NCBI RefSeq assembly: GCF_041146395.1
Contig: NC_091000.1
Coordinates: forward strand, 14,522,501-14,586,500
Direction: 5' to 3'
DNA: 64,000 nucleotides
DNA from: Eulemur rufifrons
Taxonomy: Eukaryota > Chordata > Mammalia > Primates > Lemuridae
Made by a program: the position numbers and the translations under genes. The notes under the pieces were generated by a model. That model worked only from the letters and a program-made list of their open reading frames with translations. It was not told where the DNA came from and searched no databases. Of the stretch, positions 48,169 through 60,404 are shown piece by piece (within the stretch, counting starts at the first letter, position 1; each line of letters opens with the position of its first letter).

Positions 48169-48429
48169 CTATGTCAGAGAGTGCTCAGTTCTACAGAAAA
48201 GCAAAGAAGGGTCTAAGGAGACCACAGAAAATGGGAAGGAGTACTTTTTTTAAGCAAGGCAATCAACAAAGCCTTCTCCAAAAGGTGACATAGAAATAGA
48301 GACCTAAGTAAATTGAGAAAGCATGCACTGTTTTTATAATCAGAAAAATTTAGAGCTTGGCTTTCCCCCTAGCTTATTACCTTTGAAAGTTTTACCATTC
48401 ATTCAGTGCTGTGTTCAGTCTTTTAGTCA

Positions 48430-48640
48430 CTCAGTTATCCATTTTTACTGAGTGCCTATTAGGTGCCAGGCACTGTGCTAGGTCTTGGGAATTTAAGAGT
48501 GTGTAAAAGAGATATGTCCCTTCTCACACTCATCTTAGAATAATAGGGTGGGGAGCACAGTTGTTCATCAACAGATGGCTGCAATATACAATTGCAAACT
48601 GCAACAAGTAGTATTATGGAAGGAACATACAGGCTACTGA
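48430..48640 (-). mobile_element. L2 LINE 3' end, antisense
   Basis: 'cactcagttatccatttttactgagtgcctattaggtgccaggcactgtgctaggtcttggg' is the complement of the L2 terminus. The continuation to the right is weaker. Confidence 0.78.
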
Positions 48641-49464
48641 GAGAGAAGAAACCAACTGTGGGGGTCCATGAGAAATCTGCCACAGAGGTCCTGGCATTGT
48701 AGGCACCAATGCCATCCATGTGGGAAAGATTATATAATAAAAAGAGAATCAGGGTAAGGAAAGAACCTTGCAAAATTCCAAAAATTAATGATCAAGACCA
48801 GAGGATGTGATACAGGGAAGAGCTGAGAGGTAGGAGCAAAGCCAGTGGGGGCCAAGGGACGCACACGCTCCCCGGGGAAAGAGTCAGCAAATCTGTCGAG
48901 TGAAGCATCAAGGACAGGAGGCTGAGGACTGGGAAATGCCCTCGGTGTTCTGGGGCTTGGTGTCAGTAGACCTGGGGACAGACTTTGCAGGTTGGATGGG
49001 TTGACAACTTGACGGGAGGAGAAACACAGACCATGTGTATAAGCAACTTTGAAATGATATTTGGCTACAAACAAGAAAAAAAAATAACAAGTTTGTAGTT
49101 GAAAGGAAAAATGAAAACAAAGAAGGGTTTTGGATTATTTTTTCTTTTTTAAATACGGGAGAAAATATAGTTATTAAAATTATGAAGACTTTGGTCTTGT
49201 GGAGAGGAGGGAGGCTGGCCGGGGCTGGGCACCGTTGGCACACAAGGTGGCCGGCTTCTGAGGAGGAGGTTGGGGAAGGACTCAAAGAGGGTGAGTTTCC
49301 TTCACCTTCCTGTGGACAGTCCTGCTCCTGCCGTCCTTCTCTTTCTTTCAAAAGAGCAAACAGAAACTTTAAGATGTTTTAAAATGTAGATACTTAAAAT
49401 TTGGGAGCATAAAATGCAAACATCACACCCAAAGATATTTTCATTACTCATCTCACTTTTTAAA

Positions 49465-49645
49465 GCACTTTCACATGAATTCATTATTTTTATTCCCAGG
49501 ACAGCCTGGTGAGGTTGTTGGGATGTCTGCCAATCAATTCACGTGACTTATCTACGGCAACACAATGTCAATCATGCTATTTATAAAGTGTCGAGAGACC
49601 CACATCTCCTAACTGTCACGTCAGTGCATTTTTCTTAAACCATGC
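49465..49645 (+). mobile_element. Probable MIR fragment
   Basis: 'agcactttcacatgaattcattatttttattcccaggacagcctggtgaggttg' matches the MIR 5' half. The following part is diverged. Confidence 0.5.
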
Positions 49646-50174
49646 TACACCTCCCTCGTCTCCTATATCCACTAAGTATCATCATAAAATTCAGGGCTTG
49701 AAAGTACAAATTGAAGACAGAGAAGAAAACACCACAGAGAAGGTCTGGCTCATTTATATCTTGAGACTCCTTTAAATGTCTTTTCTTGCCCTCATCTGAA
49801 GGAAATAATTTTAAATATAGTATACAAAATCCGCTGGTGGAGCATGCATACAGCGCCTTCCAGGTGCTCTGCAGCGGGCAGCGGAGAGGCGTCTGCACCT
49901 GCACACCTTCACCAAGCTCTGCCTCCTCGGTGCAGCTCACTCACCCGCTGTGGGGCCACAGAAGCTCCCGGAGAGCTGATTCCCTCAGGCTCTGGAGAGA
50001 CTTCTGAGCACCCTTCTGCCTCTTGTTTAAGAACATGAGCAACACAGTTCAGACAGCCTCATGATTTGATGAAACTGTGTATTTTTCATTAGATTTTTTG
50101 TGTGTGTATGTGGGAATATTCTGAACAAAGCAGTGCTATATGCAGATAAGTAATAACATTAATAAAATAAATGG

Positions 50175-50270
50175 TAAAATACTTACTGAGTACTTATTAT
50201 TTCCTATTCTCAACAGCCTGAGGTGATCTCATCCTAGTGTTTTTATTATTATTCCATTTTAAATCCTTAA
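50175..50270 (+). mobile_element. Probable MIR fragment
   Basis: 'acttactgagtacttattatttcctattctcaacagcctgaggtgatctc' and 'tttattattattccattttaaatcc' parallel the MIR 5' half to the 'attccattttacag' point. Confidence 0.5.
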
Positions 50271-51671
50271 CCAAGAACACAGCATTAATCCTATCATCAA
50301 ACAAATGCCACTGCTGGCCCATGTGCATAGACCAGGATTTTCCCGGAGTAACGTAGACCATGGCCAACTTTTTGGAAAGAGGCTGCAGAGTTTTCCCACA
50401 TTGATGAGGGGCCTGGAAAATAATTTCCCTTGTTTCCAGCTCATCATTTTGCTCCAAGACACATTCACAAGTGTGATCATTTCTTCTCCTGGCCCTTCTC
50501 TGGCCATGCTGACCTGCCCTGTGCTGTCTGTCTTTTAACTTCCGGCATTTGTCAGTCCTGTCTCCGCTCCAGGGACAGCTCTTCATCCCTGCCCTCACCT
50601 GCAAACCCCACTGTGACCTCCATCAGTCTGGTCAATTTCAACACACGACTCACGTCTTTCTCCAGAAAGTCCCCTCGGCCCACTCCTCCTAGCAACTTGA
50701 TTAGGGGTAGAGTAACTGCCAGACACTAATATTCTAAAATAATTACATACAGAATGTTCTGGAAATTTATTAAAATAAATGAATTATCTGTTAGAGTTAA
50801 AATTAATTTAATTCTTTTCACTTACCTGGATTTGGGAAGAAAGAAGGAGCAGAAATAATGAGATTCAGTTTTTTCCCTTCTTTTTATGCAGGTTGCAGTG
50901 CTGGGATTTGTTTCTGAATGCTGCTGCTGGGTTACATTTTCCAAAAAAGCATGAGCCTATGTGCTCAAACGTCTCAGAATACTTGAAAATGTATTTTCTT
51001 TGACCTCAAGTTGTATGAGGAGTTTGCTAAAACTCATGTGCTTGCTGATAGGTCACTCTGAAGTAGTGATGTTTGAATTCTGCCTTAAAAAGATTTGGCT
51101 TCTAATCATCGTGCAGCGATGTTGCAGTTATTCTTGAATTTTTCTGCTCGAGTCTACGAATTACACAGAATTTTTTTTTATAGAAGGGAACATTCTGCCC
51201 ACAAGGCTGGCTATTCCATTACAATCTCCTTCTCAAGATGCATGGAGTATTACTTTCTTTCCTCTTTGATTTCTTCTTCTTCTACAGCTACCTTATAAAA
51301 GAATACCTGATCGTTCAAACCATGTTGAGTTTTTACCTGATGCCAAAAGTACTGAAGTTTGGGTAATTCCACTGAACAACCTCTATCTAGTATCTGAGTA
51401 TATTTACTACAAGTGACTTACAATACTGCTCAGAAACAGTAGCTTCATAGCCAGAACATGCGCAGGAATAAATTCAATAGAAATCTTGGGATCTGGACTG
51501 TGTGTCGTATTTTCACACTTATAATTAATGGCTTTCAGATATAAGTAATGGAAAATGGGGCAGATGGGGACTGGAATAAGGGGCAGTTCAATTATAGTGG
51601 AAAGCCTATGGAAGGCAAAGCTTCCGGTTTGATCCGGCAGCTCATTCTTGTATATAAAGGAAATCGTTTGT

Positions 51672-51965
51672 CTGGGCACGGTGGCTCACGCCTATAATGC
51701 TAGCACTCTGGGAGGTTGAGGTGGGAGGATTGTTGGAGGTCAGGAGTTCAAGACCAGCCTGAGCAAGAGCGAGACCCTGTGTCTGCAAAAAATAGAAAAC
51801 TTAGCCAGGCGTGGTGGTGCACACCTGTAGTCCCAGCTACTCAGGAGGCCAAGGCAGGAGGATCACTTGAGCCCAGGAGTTTGAGGTTGCAGTGAGCTAT
51901 TATATGTTAAGGCCACTGAACTCTAGCCAGAGTGAGACACTGTCTCAAAAAAAAAAAAAAAAAAA
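51672..51965 (+). mobile_element. Alu SINE, strepsirrhine-style
   Basis: 'ctgggcacggtggctcacgcctataatgctagcactctgggaggttgagg', 'gcctgagcaagagcgagaccc', 'gaaaacttagccaggcgtggtggtgcacacctg', 'ttgcagtgagctat' and an A tail. It lacks the long middle segment seen in the two younger copies. Diverged flanks 'aaaggaaatcgttt' and 'gaaagaaaattgttc' may be the target-site duplication. Confidence 0.95.
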
Positions 51966-53149
51966 GAAAGAAAATTGTTCTTTTTATCTCTCTTCTCTGC
52001 CTTCCATGGGTTAGACTGATCCTAATACTGGCTGTCTCCATGATAGCAAAATGCTACATGTTTAGGCTTTAATCTTACACAGACTACAAGAGAAAATAAT
52101 TTTTTTGTGGGGGTGGGAAAAATAAGAAAGTTTATTTTCCTGAAATCCCAGGAAAACTCCTCTTGTGTCTCGTTGGCCCTAAAATGTATCATGTGGTCAT
52201 TGCTGAAACAATGTCTGACCAAGTTATGGTCAAAACTGATTGACTCAGGTTTTAGATAACTGGATAACTGGATCAGTTTTAAGAATAAGAGGATGGTGTT
52301 ACCCATGCGGGTTTGGAGAACAGAAAAATGACAGTGGTCTTCTAGAAAATCAGCTCTTTTGGAAAAAACAAAACCAACAGCCCTGATTTGTTGTGCTTGC
52401 CAATTCTCTTGGTGCAAACACTCCCAATGCGGCTGAAGTCAAGCTACCCATGGTAGCTCAAAACATTCCTGGATATTGAACATTGACTCTCAGGAAAAGA
52501 ATGATCAGACCCCACCCTGTCATTACGCAGCATCTGCGGTGCGTTTTCCTCCAGCATCGGGTAGGAACAGGAGGAGAGTTCTTGAGTTGGGCCACAGTTG
52601 TGGTTTGGCTCAGTGAATGGTACAGAAGGAAAAAAGGGACAAGAAAGACATGAATATTGCTAAGAGTGCTTGATGTGATGTGATTACATGTAATCTAGAT
52701 CGGGTAGATGTAGCAGAGGTGTTGAGAGACTAAAGTCTTGATGAAATTGAAGAACAAATGTCCTGGGAATAACGGATATTAACTATCCTTCTTTTGGGCA
52801 GGGTGTGTTGGGGGGAGAGGTTATGGAAGGAATAGGTCACCTGTAGGTGCTCAAGATCAAGTGAAATAAAACCCCCTACGTGTCTCCTAGTGATGTTGTC
52901 ACCTATCAAAAGAAACATGATTGGACAGTTTATGAATTGGAGTGATGGGTTCCTGAGGACAAGGGTAAGACATGAGTGGAAGGCACAGATGGCACCCTGT
53001 GTCCTGTACCCAAGACCACACTGGCAGGCACCTCCTTGGTTGCTATGGAAACCAACACCCATGACCTAGGACTGGAAGGGGCCATATGATTTCAAAGTCG
53101 GAGAAAGCCCCAGCTCCCTAGCAGAGAACAGGCCACCACCCTCACTACG
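51966..53149. other. Unique non-coding sequence
   Basis: Minus-strand frames of 131 codons (52417-52022) and 110 codons (53062-52730) have no domain I recognise. No repeat is recognised. 52520-52570 has a few CpGs ('cattacgcagcatctgcggtgcg'). Confidence 0.45.
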
Positions 53150-53520
53150 GCCAGACAAGAGCATTCCGTGCTCTTTAGTACCTCTGCACTTTCACACGTG
53201 CTATCTTGTTTCTACACGGAATGCCTTCTTCCACCACCCATCATCTTTGGTCACCTGGCAAATGTGGATTTATTCTTCAAGCCTCTTTCCTAGTTTTCCC
53301 TCTTGTGGAAAATTTTTCCCCTTCCCTCCTCAGGGTTAGTTGCCCTTCATTGTGACCGTATAGCATTTCATGAAGCATAATTGGAAATATTTCTCATTTG
53401 GCATTCTCACTTTTTATGTATTTATCTCTCTTGCGCACTAGACGCACCTCCTTGAGGACAAGGATTGTATTTTTTCCTACTGGGGTCCCTATTACATAGC
53501 ACAGTGCAAGATACATACTC
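53150..53520 (+). mobile_element. L2 LINE 3' region, sense
   Basis: 'ctctgcactttcacacgtgctatcttgtttctacacggaatgccttc', 'gtcacctggcaaatgtggatttattcttcaagcctc', 'tagacgcacctccttgaggacaaggattgtattttt' and 'ctattacatagcacagtgcaagatac' follow L2 in order. Confidence 0.82.
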
Positions 53521-56181
53521 ACTATGCTTTTGCTTCATTTTGTTTAACGGATGAGGTCCATGTTGCCTGTAACCTACACTCAAAAGATCTAATCCATTCT
53601 GAAAAAAAAAAATAGAGACAATATATATTTGCTTCTAATGATGTTAGCAATAAGCTTAACATAGAATATGGAAGGAATTATGAGGACAGAGTATACCAAG
53701 ATGGTTAAGGGACCGGTGGCCACTACATGCAGCGATTCCCCATTCTATGCCACAAAGGAAGAATTGCTAACTAATAATGACATTTTCCCACTGAGCCAAG
53801 ACTTGACTTTAAGATCCTTCTCAGCAAAGCCTTCCAAACTGTCACAGCTAATAGTCTGGAGCTGGTGCATGGGATGAAACATCCATGCCATCCTCAACTG
53901 AGCTCCCTCTTCCTGGTAGTTGACTCTCATGGTAAAGAACATCCATTTCCTTTGCCTTTGTTCTGCTGATGCCGTTCCAGAAAATATGCTCCATTTCACT
54001 AATAAGTAAAAAGCAACAGATTGAATTTGTGCCCAGGCCTTAATTATAAATCATTTTATCTCCCATGAAGAGTATAGTTTGATTTATTAAAAGCATTAAA
54101 ACTGTTCCATGTCTTAATGAACAAAAGAGAAAAGCTTGTGTAACTAGATTTTGCTTAAATAGTTTCATGGTTCATTGCATAACACAGTCTATTCCCAGAT
54201 TTTAAAAACTCCATCTTTTATGAAACAAAAACTGAGTGTTGTGCCTTAGTATCACATTATAGTTCTTTATATCTAGCTGGTCACTAACTAGAAGAAAAAA
54301 TTTTGTTAAAATGAAGGGATGAATTTTTTTATTGTGTTGGGAAATCAGTTCTCTTTCATTCTAAATACTTATGTATTTCTTTAGTTCTTAGATATTTTCT
54401 TTTATCATTTCATTGATAATTTCATGTCTTTAAATTTTTTATCCTTTATATTTTCCAATCGCAGTGTCTTTTAACTTTTTGTTTTAGATTTCCTCAAATT
54501 TGTTGAAGCATTTATTGCAGATATTTTAGTTAACTATTTGAGGGATTTTTTGTTCTGTATTTCTTTTCCTATGTCTTGCTTGTGTTTCATGGATGTACCA
54601 TATTTTTAAATCTGTCAAAGCATAGTCAATTCAACTTTGTAGTTATTTTTTTTTTCAGTGATTATCTCCTCTCTAAATTAACCCCTTTTTCTCCCAGTCC
54701 CAGGTATTCTTTTATATTGATTATGTAAAATTTGTTTTACTTTTATTTGTTGAGTCTTTTAGTATATGTGTTGAATGGGTCAGATTTTGTTCAGGAACAG
54801 AGAAACAGCTCTGGGTATTTCTTCATAGGAAGTAATTGAACACAGGGGCTCGGAAGCTTATGACACCATCCAAAGGGCTGGGTGTGTTTCAGGTGCATTT
54901 GCAAGTGCAGGTTGGGAGCCCTGAGAGCGGGGGGAGATGCCCACGAGGAGCCACAGAGCGCCCACAGCTTCAGGGAGCCAGAACATGCAGGTGCCTCCCA
55001 TGGAGTCTGTCTAGGAAACGTTTCCAAGGCTGCCTGTCTGTGCATCCAAAGAAGCAGAGACGCTAACAGGCAATTCCACACGACTGCTAATTCAAGTTCA
55101 AAGTAGAAGGGCCGGAATAGGGTGTGAGTTTCATTTGCTGTTAAGTGTGGCCCTTTCCTGGCTAGATCTCCTGCCCGACTACAAAATATGGCATATTGCG
55201 TTTATTAAGAGAGACCTGCAGTGCTGATTACAGTAAGTGGGTAAGGAGCTGGCTGTCAGAGGCAAATCCCCCAAAGAGGAGAGCAACAACAACAAAAGAT
55301 TTATTCTGGAATGTCAACATCCCCAAAGATCCCCTTTTGTTTCTTTAGAGAAGAACCTCTGGGGTTTGGCACTGGGGTAGTATAAGCTTTAATTTGCTTT
55401 CCACTTTGGATAAGGACTGAGGGATGTAGGTGCCCATTCAGTTAATCTCTCTCTCTTCAGCTGCACATCAGGCCCAAACTCAGCCCAGCGCTCCTTCCCC
55501 ACCTCATACCAGGAGGATGGCTGTCACCTCCTTTGTGGCCTCTCAACAGTACAGCAGGCTCTGCAGGGCCCTGCCTCTCTGGCTTTCAGAAATCTGTTGA
55601 AATCACTCAACCACATCATTGTCTTTGAGAGTTTGGGTTTAATCCTTATTGTGCTTGTAGGCTTTATTTCGTTGAAACTTCTGTGCAAACGGGCAAATGC
55701 ATATGTGTAATCTGCTATTTAACTCAGAAAGTTTTGCCTGCTTTTTAAGGCATATTTGAATCCTTAATATGGGCCTGTATCTAATCTTTGCAACCTCATT
55801 TTCCATAATCATACAGTGCACATGCAAAATTCTCTTCTCACTCAAACCGGAACTGCCTTCTGACTCAGTTTCTGTGCAGCCCTGGAGGACCATTCTCCTT
55901 CCTTTATTCCTCTATGTATTCAAATAATCTGTCAAAGCCAAATTGATTCCTATTTCCTTCATCAAGGTGAATCCAGCAAATTGTGGCCTTCTCCCTTCTC
56001 TGAACTATAATTTAACTATTATTACACAAAAAAGCATGTGTCTATACTAGACAGTCCGGCACTACATATACTTTTTCTTATATCATTATTCATGTATTCT
56101 AATTAAGTAATGCTGTACTATATTCCAGAAGTTAGTTAAGACATGCTTTATTATCCTCACTGAAAGTAGATTTAGTCTGCT
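53521..56181. other. Unique sequence
   Basis: 54290-54780 is very T-rich and might be a decayed LINE, unassignable. 54830-55070 is GC-richer with frames of 74-96 codons on both strands and no known domain. 55440-55570 is C-rich. No repeat is called. Confidence 0.45.
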
Positions 56182-56526
56182 AAAATCAGTGTCTCGGCCA
56201 GGTGTGGTAGCTCATGCCTGTAATCTTAGCTCATGCCTATAATCTTAGCACTCAGGGAGGCCGAGGCAGGAGGATCACTTAAGGTCAGGAGTTGGAGACC
56301 AGCCTGTGCAACATAGCAAGACCCCTTCCCTACAAAAAATACAAAAATTATACAGTGTGGTGCTACATGCTTGTAGTCCCAGCTACTCAGGAGGCTGAGG
56401 CAGGAGGATAGCTTGAGCCCAGGAGTTTGAGGTTGCAGTGAGCTATGATCATATCACCACACTCTAGCCTGGGCAACAAAGCGAGATCCTGTCTCTTAAA
56501 AAAAAAAAAAAAAAAATCAGTGTCTC
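56182..56526 (+). mobile_element. Alu SINE with target-site duplication and internal duplication
   Basis: Alu body is 56196-56512, flanked by the perfect 14-base duplication AAAATCAGTGTCTC (56182-56195, 56513-56526). In the left arm, 'agctcatgcctgtaatctt' (56209-56227) is repeated immediately as 'agctcatgcctataatctt' (56228-56246), 18 of 19 bases identical. The right arm 'ttgcagtgagctatgatcatatcaccacactctagcctgg' is AluJ-like, with 'cttagcactcaggg' on the left arm. Confidence 0.96.
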
Positions 56527-57365
56527 TTTTAGGGCATAGCATGGTACTAGAGATGTGGTAAAATATTAATACACATATGTACAAGTTATTGATTACATAA
56601 AATTTAACATGGCAATCAATTCCACACAACTCCCCACCCACACTTTCTTTTTACTTATCTTGATCATCTTTTGTTTTCCTTTCCTGGATCTTTCAGAGGA
56701 AATAGCTGAAGAAGTCACGAAAACCAAAAGAGGTTAAAAAGAAAGTGGAAACAGAATTTTAGAGCACGACTGGTACCCACCTGGTCCCTCTGCTCTTCCG
56801 TACTATTCTCATCAGCCGTGCTCGTCTTTACGTGCTCGACAGTGAGCACCAGAACTCCTCCGTGGTAGGTTGGTGTGTGATCGTTGAATGGACATTTTTA
56901 TATTTAGGCGAGTTCACAGCATGTCCTCTTAAATTAATGTAATTTTAATGATTTTTACAATTTGAACATGTTCTATGTACTGTTTTCAATTTTTGTAAGA
57001 AAGAACAGTGTGCTGAGAAATGGTGAAATGATGACTGGAGGAGATGGGGGTGGTGTCTGCGCTGCTAGACGCAGTGCGTCTCTGCTGCCAGACGCCCCAG
57101 GACGTCGCCACGGCTTTTTGACAGGCCTATTGCATTATTGAAGTCAAATTCTTTCCTAGGGACATATACCTTTTCACCCCGATCTCTGTAGAAAACTAGG
57201 AAAAGCTTTCTTCCTGCTGTTGGCCGGGGCAGCCCTGCATCTTTGAGACTATCGCTGTGTTTGTGAGGCAGAAGCTCTCTGGGCAGCCGCCAGCCTCCTC
57301 CATGGTGTTTGAGCATCAACCCCTGAGCAATGGATGGGACATATTACTAAAAATTATTAAAAACC
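56527..57365. other. Unique sequence with a CpG cluster
   Basis: Seven CpGs fall within about 60 bases at 57057-57115, including the palindrome AGACGCAGTGCGTCT (57067-57081). The minus strand is open for 84 codons at 57319-57065, with no recognised domain. No repeat is called. Confidence 0.45.
56697..56737 (+). other. Weak candidate terminal coding exon
   Basis: A strong-looking acceptor (a 40-base pyrimidine-rich run ending 'ggatctttcag') is followed by an open segment that would end with EIAEEVTKTKRG and a TAA at 56735-56737. The charged composition looks protein-like. There is no partner exon, no nearby AATAAA and no family match, so chance is the default explanation. Confidence 0.15.
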
Positions 57366-57720
<355 letters not shown>

Positions 57721-58519
57721 CAAACCAAAACGTGTGCTTTGGTCATTTTTCTTATCTAGCAGTCACATTGAAACTAAAAGCTAAAAATTATGAATGAAAG
57801 GAAGGAAAAATTTAAATTAGGGCCTAAATTTATCTCTTTCATTATCAGTTTCAATAATTTATTTTTCATTAGCAGAGATGTTATTAATATTTCACATGAA
57901 TTTTCTTACTTTTCTCTCCTTTCTCCAGAGTGCCAATTCAAACTTAATATAACAATTATTGTATACCTTGAATTGACATACAATAATGGTAATGCATTAA
58001 TTTAAAATTTTAAACATTTTTAAATTAATACAGTGCTACCATATAAATTATGTATATTTTATCCATATATCCACCCAGCAATTATCTATAATATGAAGGA
58101 AAAAAGGCTATACATAAAGCTCACATGTTATTATTTTATGCACCATGCAATTTAGAATCACAACTGGGTGTTTGCAGAAAGCTAGCTCAATCCTTAATTG
58201 ACATGAACATTCTAAGCAAAGTAAGGATTATCACGCTATGGCACATAGGCTAGGTATGTGACAGGAGTATGCAACTTCTTGAAATAAGTGGAAAAGGCAA
58301 TGGGCAGGATAGCTACCATGTGTACATGAAATCAGTTGAGAATTTAGTGAACCACACTGAACAAACAGAAGGAATTTGGTGTAAGACATCTGAATATTTA
58401 GTAAGTTATGCAAAAACATCTAGATCCTTTATTTTTCCTTTTCTTTTGGCATTTGTTATAGAGAGTCTTAAAAGTCTATTCTTTGGAATACGTAAGTTGG
58501 CCACAACTATATGCTTCTT
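57721..58519. other. AT-rich unique sequence
   Basis: No repeat is recognised. 57790-58010 and 58269-58595 contain frames of 71 and 108 codons in very AT-rich sequence. The second overlaps the L1 boundary and is spurious. Confidence 0.5.
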
Positions 58520-59387
58520 GAAGAATCTATTTTATTTCTATTTCAAAATATTGAAGGTGTACAAATGTTTTAGATTACATGGATTGCTTTTGTAATGCTT
58601 GAGTTGAGGCTATAGGTATGCCCCTCACCCAAATAGTGTTCATTGTACCCATTAGGTGGGTTTTTGCCATTCCCTCTTACCCCCCCCCCCCCCCCCCCCC
58701 CGCTTAATTGCCACTGAGTTTTACTTCCCTCTGTGCAAATGTGTGCTCCTTGGTTAGTTCCAGTTTAATGAGTACATGTGGTGTTTGATTTTCCAATCTT
58801 GAGATACTTCACTTAGGAGAATGATCACTAGTTCCATCCAAATTGTTGCAAAAGGCATTAATTCATCCCTTTTTATGGCTGAGTAGTACTCCCTGGTATA
58901 CAACATATACCACATTTTATGAATCCATTCATGAACTGATGGGCATGTGTGTTGATGCCACATCTTTGCAATTGTGAATTGTGTGGCAATAAACATTAGA
59001 ATGCAGGTATCTTTCTGATGGAAAGACTTCTTTTCTTTTGGGTAGATACCCAGTAGTGGAATTGCTAGATCAAGTGGTAGGTCTACTTTTAGTTCTTTGA
59101 GTTATCTCCATACAGCTTTCCATAGAGTTTGTACTAATTTGCAGTCCCACCAATAGTGTGTAAGCATTTCTTTCTCTCTGCATCCATGCCAGCATCTATT
59201 GTTTTTGGACTTTTTAATAAAAGCCATTCTAATAGAGGTAAGGTGATATCTCGTGGTTTTAATTTGCATTGCCCTGATGATTAGTAATGTTGAGCATTTT
59301 TCCATGTTTAGTGACCATTTGTCTATCTTCTTTTGAAAAATTTCTGTTCATGTCTTTTGCCCATTTTTTAATGGAAGAATCTATTTT
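58520..59387 (-). mobile_element. 5'-truncated L1 with perfect target-site duplication
   Basis: Element body is 58534-59373, antisense. From left to right on plus: 3' end with 'attttatttctatttcaaaatattg', a lineage-specific 3' UTR ('aatgttttagattacatggattgcttttgtaatgcttgag'), the C run, then the complement of the ORF2 end ('ttttatggctgagtagtactccctggtata', 'ttgggtagatacccagtagtggaattgct', 'cagtcccaccaatagtgtg'). GAAGAATCTATTTT flanks it at 58520-58533 and 59374-59387. Small stops and indels leave no intact ORF2. Confidence 0.95.
58680..58701. repeat. Run of 22 C inside the L1 3' UTR
   Basis: Uninterrupted C on plus, so 22 G on the L1 sense strand. L1 3' UTRs usually carry a G-rich polypurine tract, and this looks like an expanded version. 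Assembly or sequencing length error is possible at such a run. Confidence 0.95.
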
Positions 59388-59416
59388 TAAAAAATTTTAC
59401 TTCTAGTTCTAACAAT

Positions 59417-59640
59417 TTGCCATAGATCAGCACTGTCCACTAGAACTTTATGCAGTTATAGACATCCACGCTATCTACATGGTCTAATAAGGTAACCACT
59501 AGCTATATGTGAACACTAGAATTGTAGTTAGTGCAACTGAGGAGGTAAATTTTCATTTTTATTTAGTTTCAATTTATGTAAGTTAAAGTAGCCACACGTG
59601 GTTGATGGTTACCATGTTAGCAAAGCTACGGACTATTCAG
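59417..59640. mobile_element. hAT-family DNA transposon fragment (MER-type)
   Basis: 'tcagcactgtccactagaacttt', 'ggtaaccactagctatatgtgaacactagaattgtagttagtgcaactgaggaggtaaatttt' and 'aaagtagccacacgtggttgatggttaccatgttagca' match a common non-autonomous hAT element with 'actgtccaatag' ends. Confidence 0.85.
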
Positions 59641-60404
59641 AGTCCCAGTTTGCCAGTGTTGAAGACTAGCTGAAGTGTAAGACATTTCCTAATTACAAAA
59701 GGAAATCTTTTGGAAAAAATATTAATTTCATTATACATGCATTGTAGTGATTTTTAAAATAGTTTTAAAGAGGACTAGCATAATAAATACACATGAATGT
59801 GTATATTCAAACATGTAGATGTATATACTTTTATACATATATATGTCTATGTGTTTATTCAAATCAGTGAGTTCACAAAATCTGGTTGCATAGTAATATT
59901 ATGCAAAAACTGAACAATTGCTGTAAAACTGAATGTCTAAAAAACACTTGTTGTCAGGGAATCAGTAAATATCGGTATTAATACATATCTAGCAATAAAA
60001 TACAACAAACTTAATGGTAAAAAACATCCCACCCTGCATACAGTACCAAAAAGCAAAAACAGTACTGCATTTCAATGACTATTAGTCATTAAAAAGTAAG
60101 GCAATGTAAAATAAATTTGACTGAATTTCTTTAAAGGTAACCACAATTCATAAAGAAAATTCATTTATCAAAAAGCAGCAGGAAGTATATATCAAAGCAG
60201 TAACTTTGAAGAAAATTTAATGCTGTGCTCTGGCATTCAGAAAAGTAAATATATCACTGATTAATATTATCTAACTACTAATACGTGAGTAAGAGTAATA
60301 ACTCTGTGACCTTCAACTGTGGGTTATGGTAGTTCTATATTTTAATCTAAAATGTTAATAAAATAATTCAAATTTTATCTCTGATCAGTCTTGTGAAATA
60401 AGAT
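59641..60404. other. AT-rich unique sequence
   Basis: No repeat is recognised, and there is no open frame above 60 codons. Short inverted repeat AATGACT/AGTCATT at about 60074-60090. Confidence 0.45.

Larger units (their letters stand above)
48641..51671. other. Mostly unique sequence with two MIR pieces
   Basis: 48830-49340 has overlapping frames on both strands (114 and 147 codons on minus), favoured by a GC- and purine-rich composition, with no recognisable domain. 49840-50000 is GC-richer. 50197-50604 on minus is open for 135 codons, but its end lies in a MIR-like segment. 51240-51290 is pyrimidine-rich. No gene is supported. Confidence 0.45.

Noticed and set aside
48908..49351. 147-codon minus-strand frame (with a 114-codon overlap)
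   Set aside because: Low-complexity serine/proline-rich translation of biased sequence, with no recognisable motif or gene signals.
50197..50604. 135-codon minus-strand frame
   Set aside because: Part lies in a MIR-like segment, other frames are open in the same place, and no domain is recognised.
52022..52417. 131-codon minus-strand frame
   Set aside because: No domain, no exon signals and AT-rich sequence. Chance is sufficient explanation.
54290..54780. T-rich block considered as an old LINE
   Set aside because: No LINE landmark string could be aligned. Composition alone is not evidence.
54791..55081. 96-codon minus-strand frame with a leucine-rich, signal-peptide-like start
   Set aside because: Frames are open on both strands in a GC-richer patch, and the hydrophobic start alone does not support a gene.
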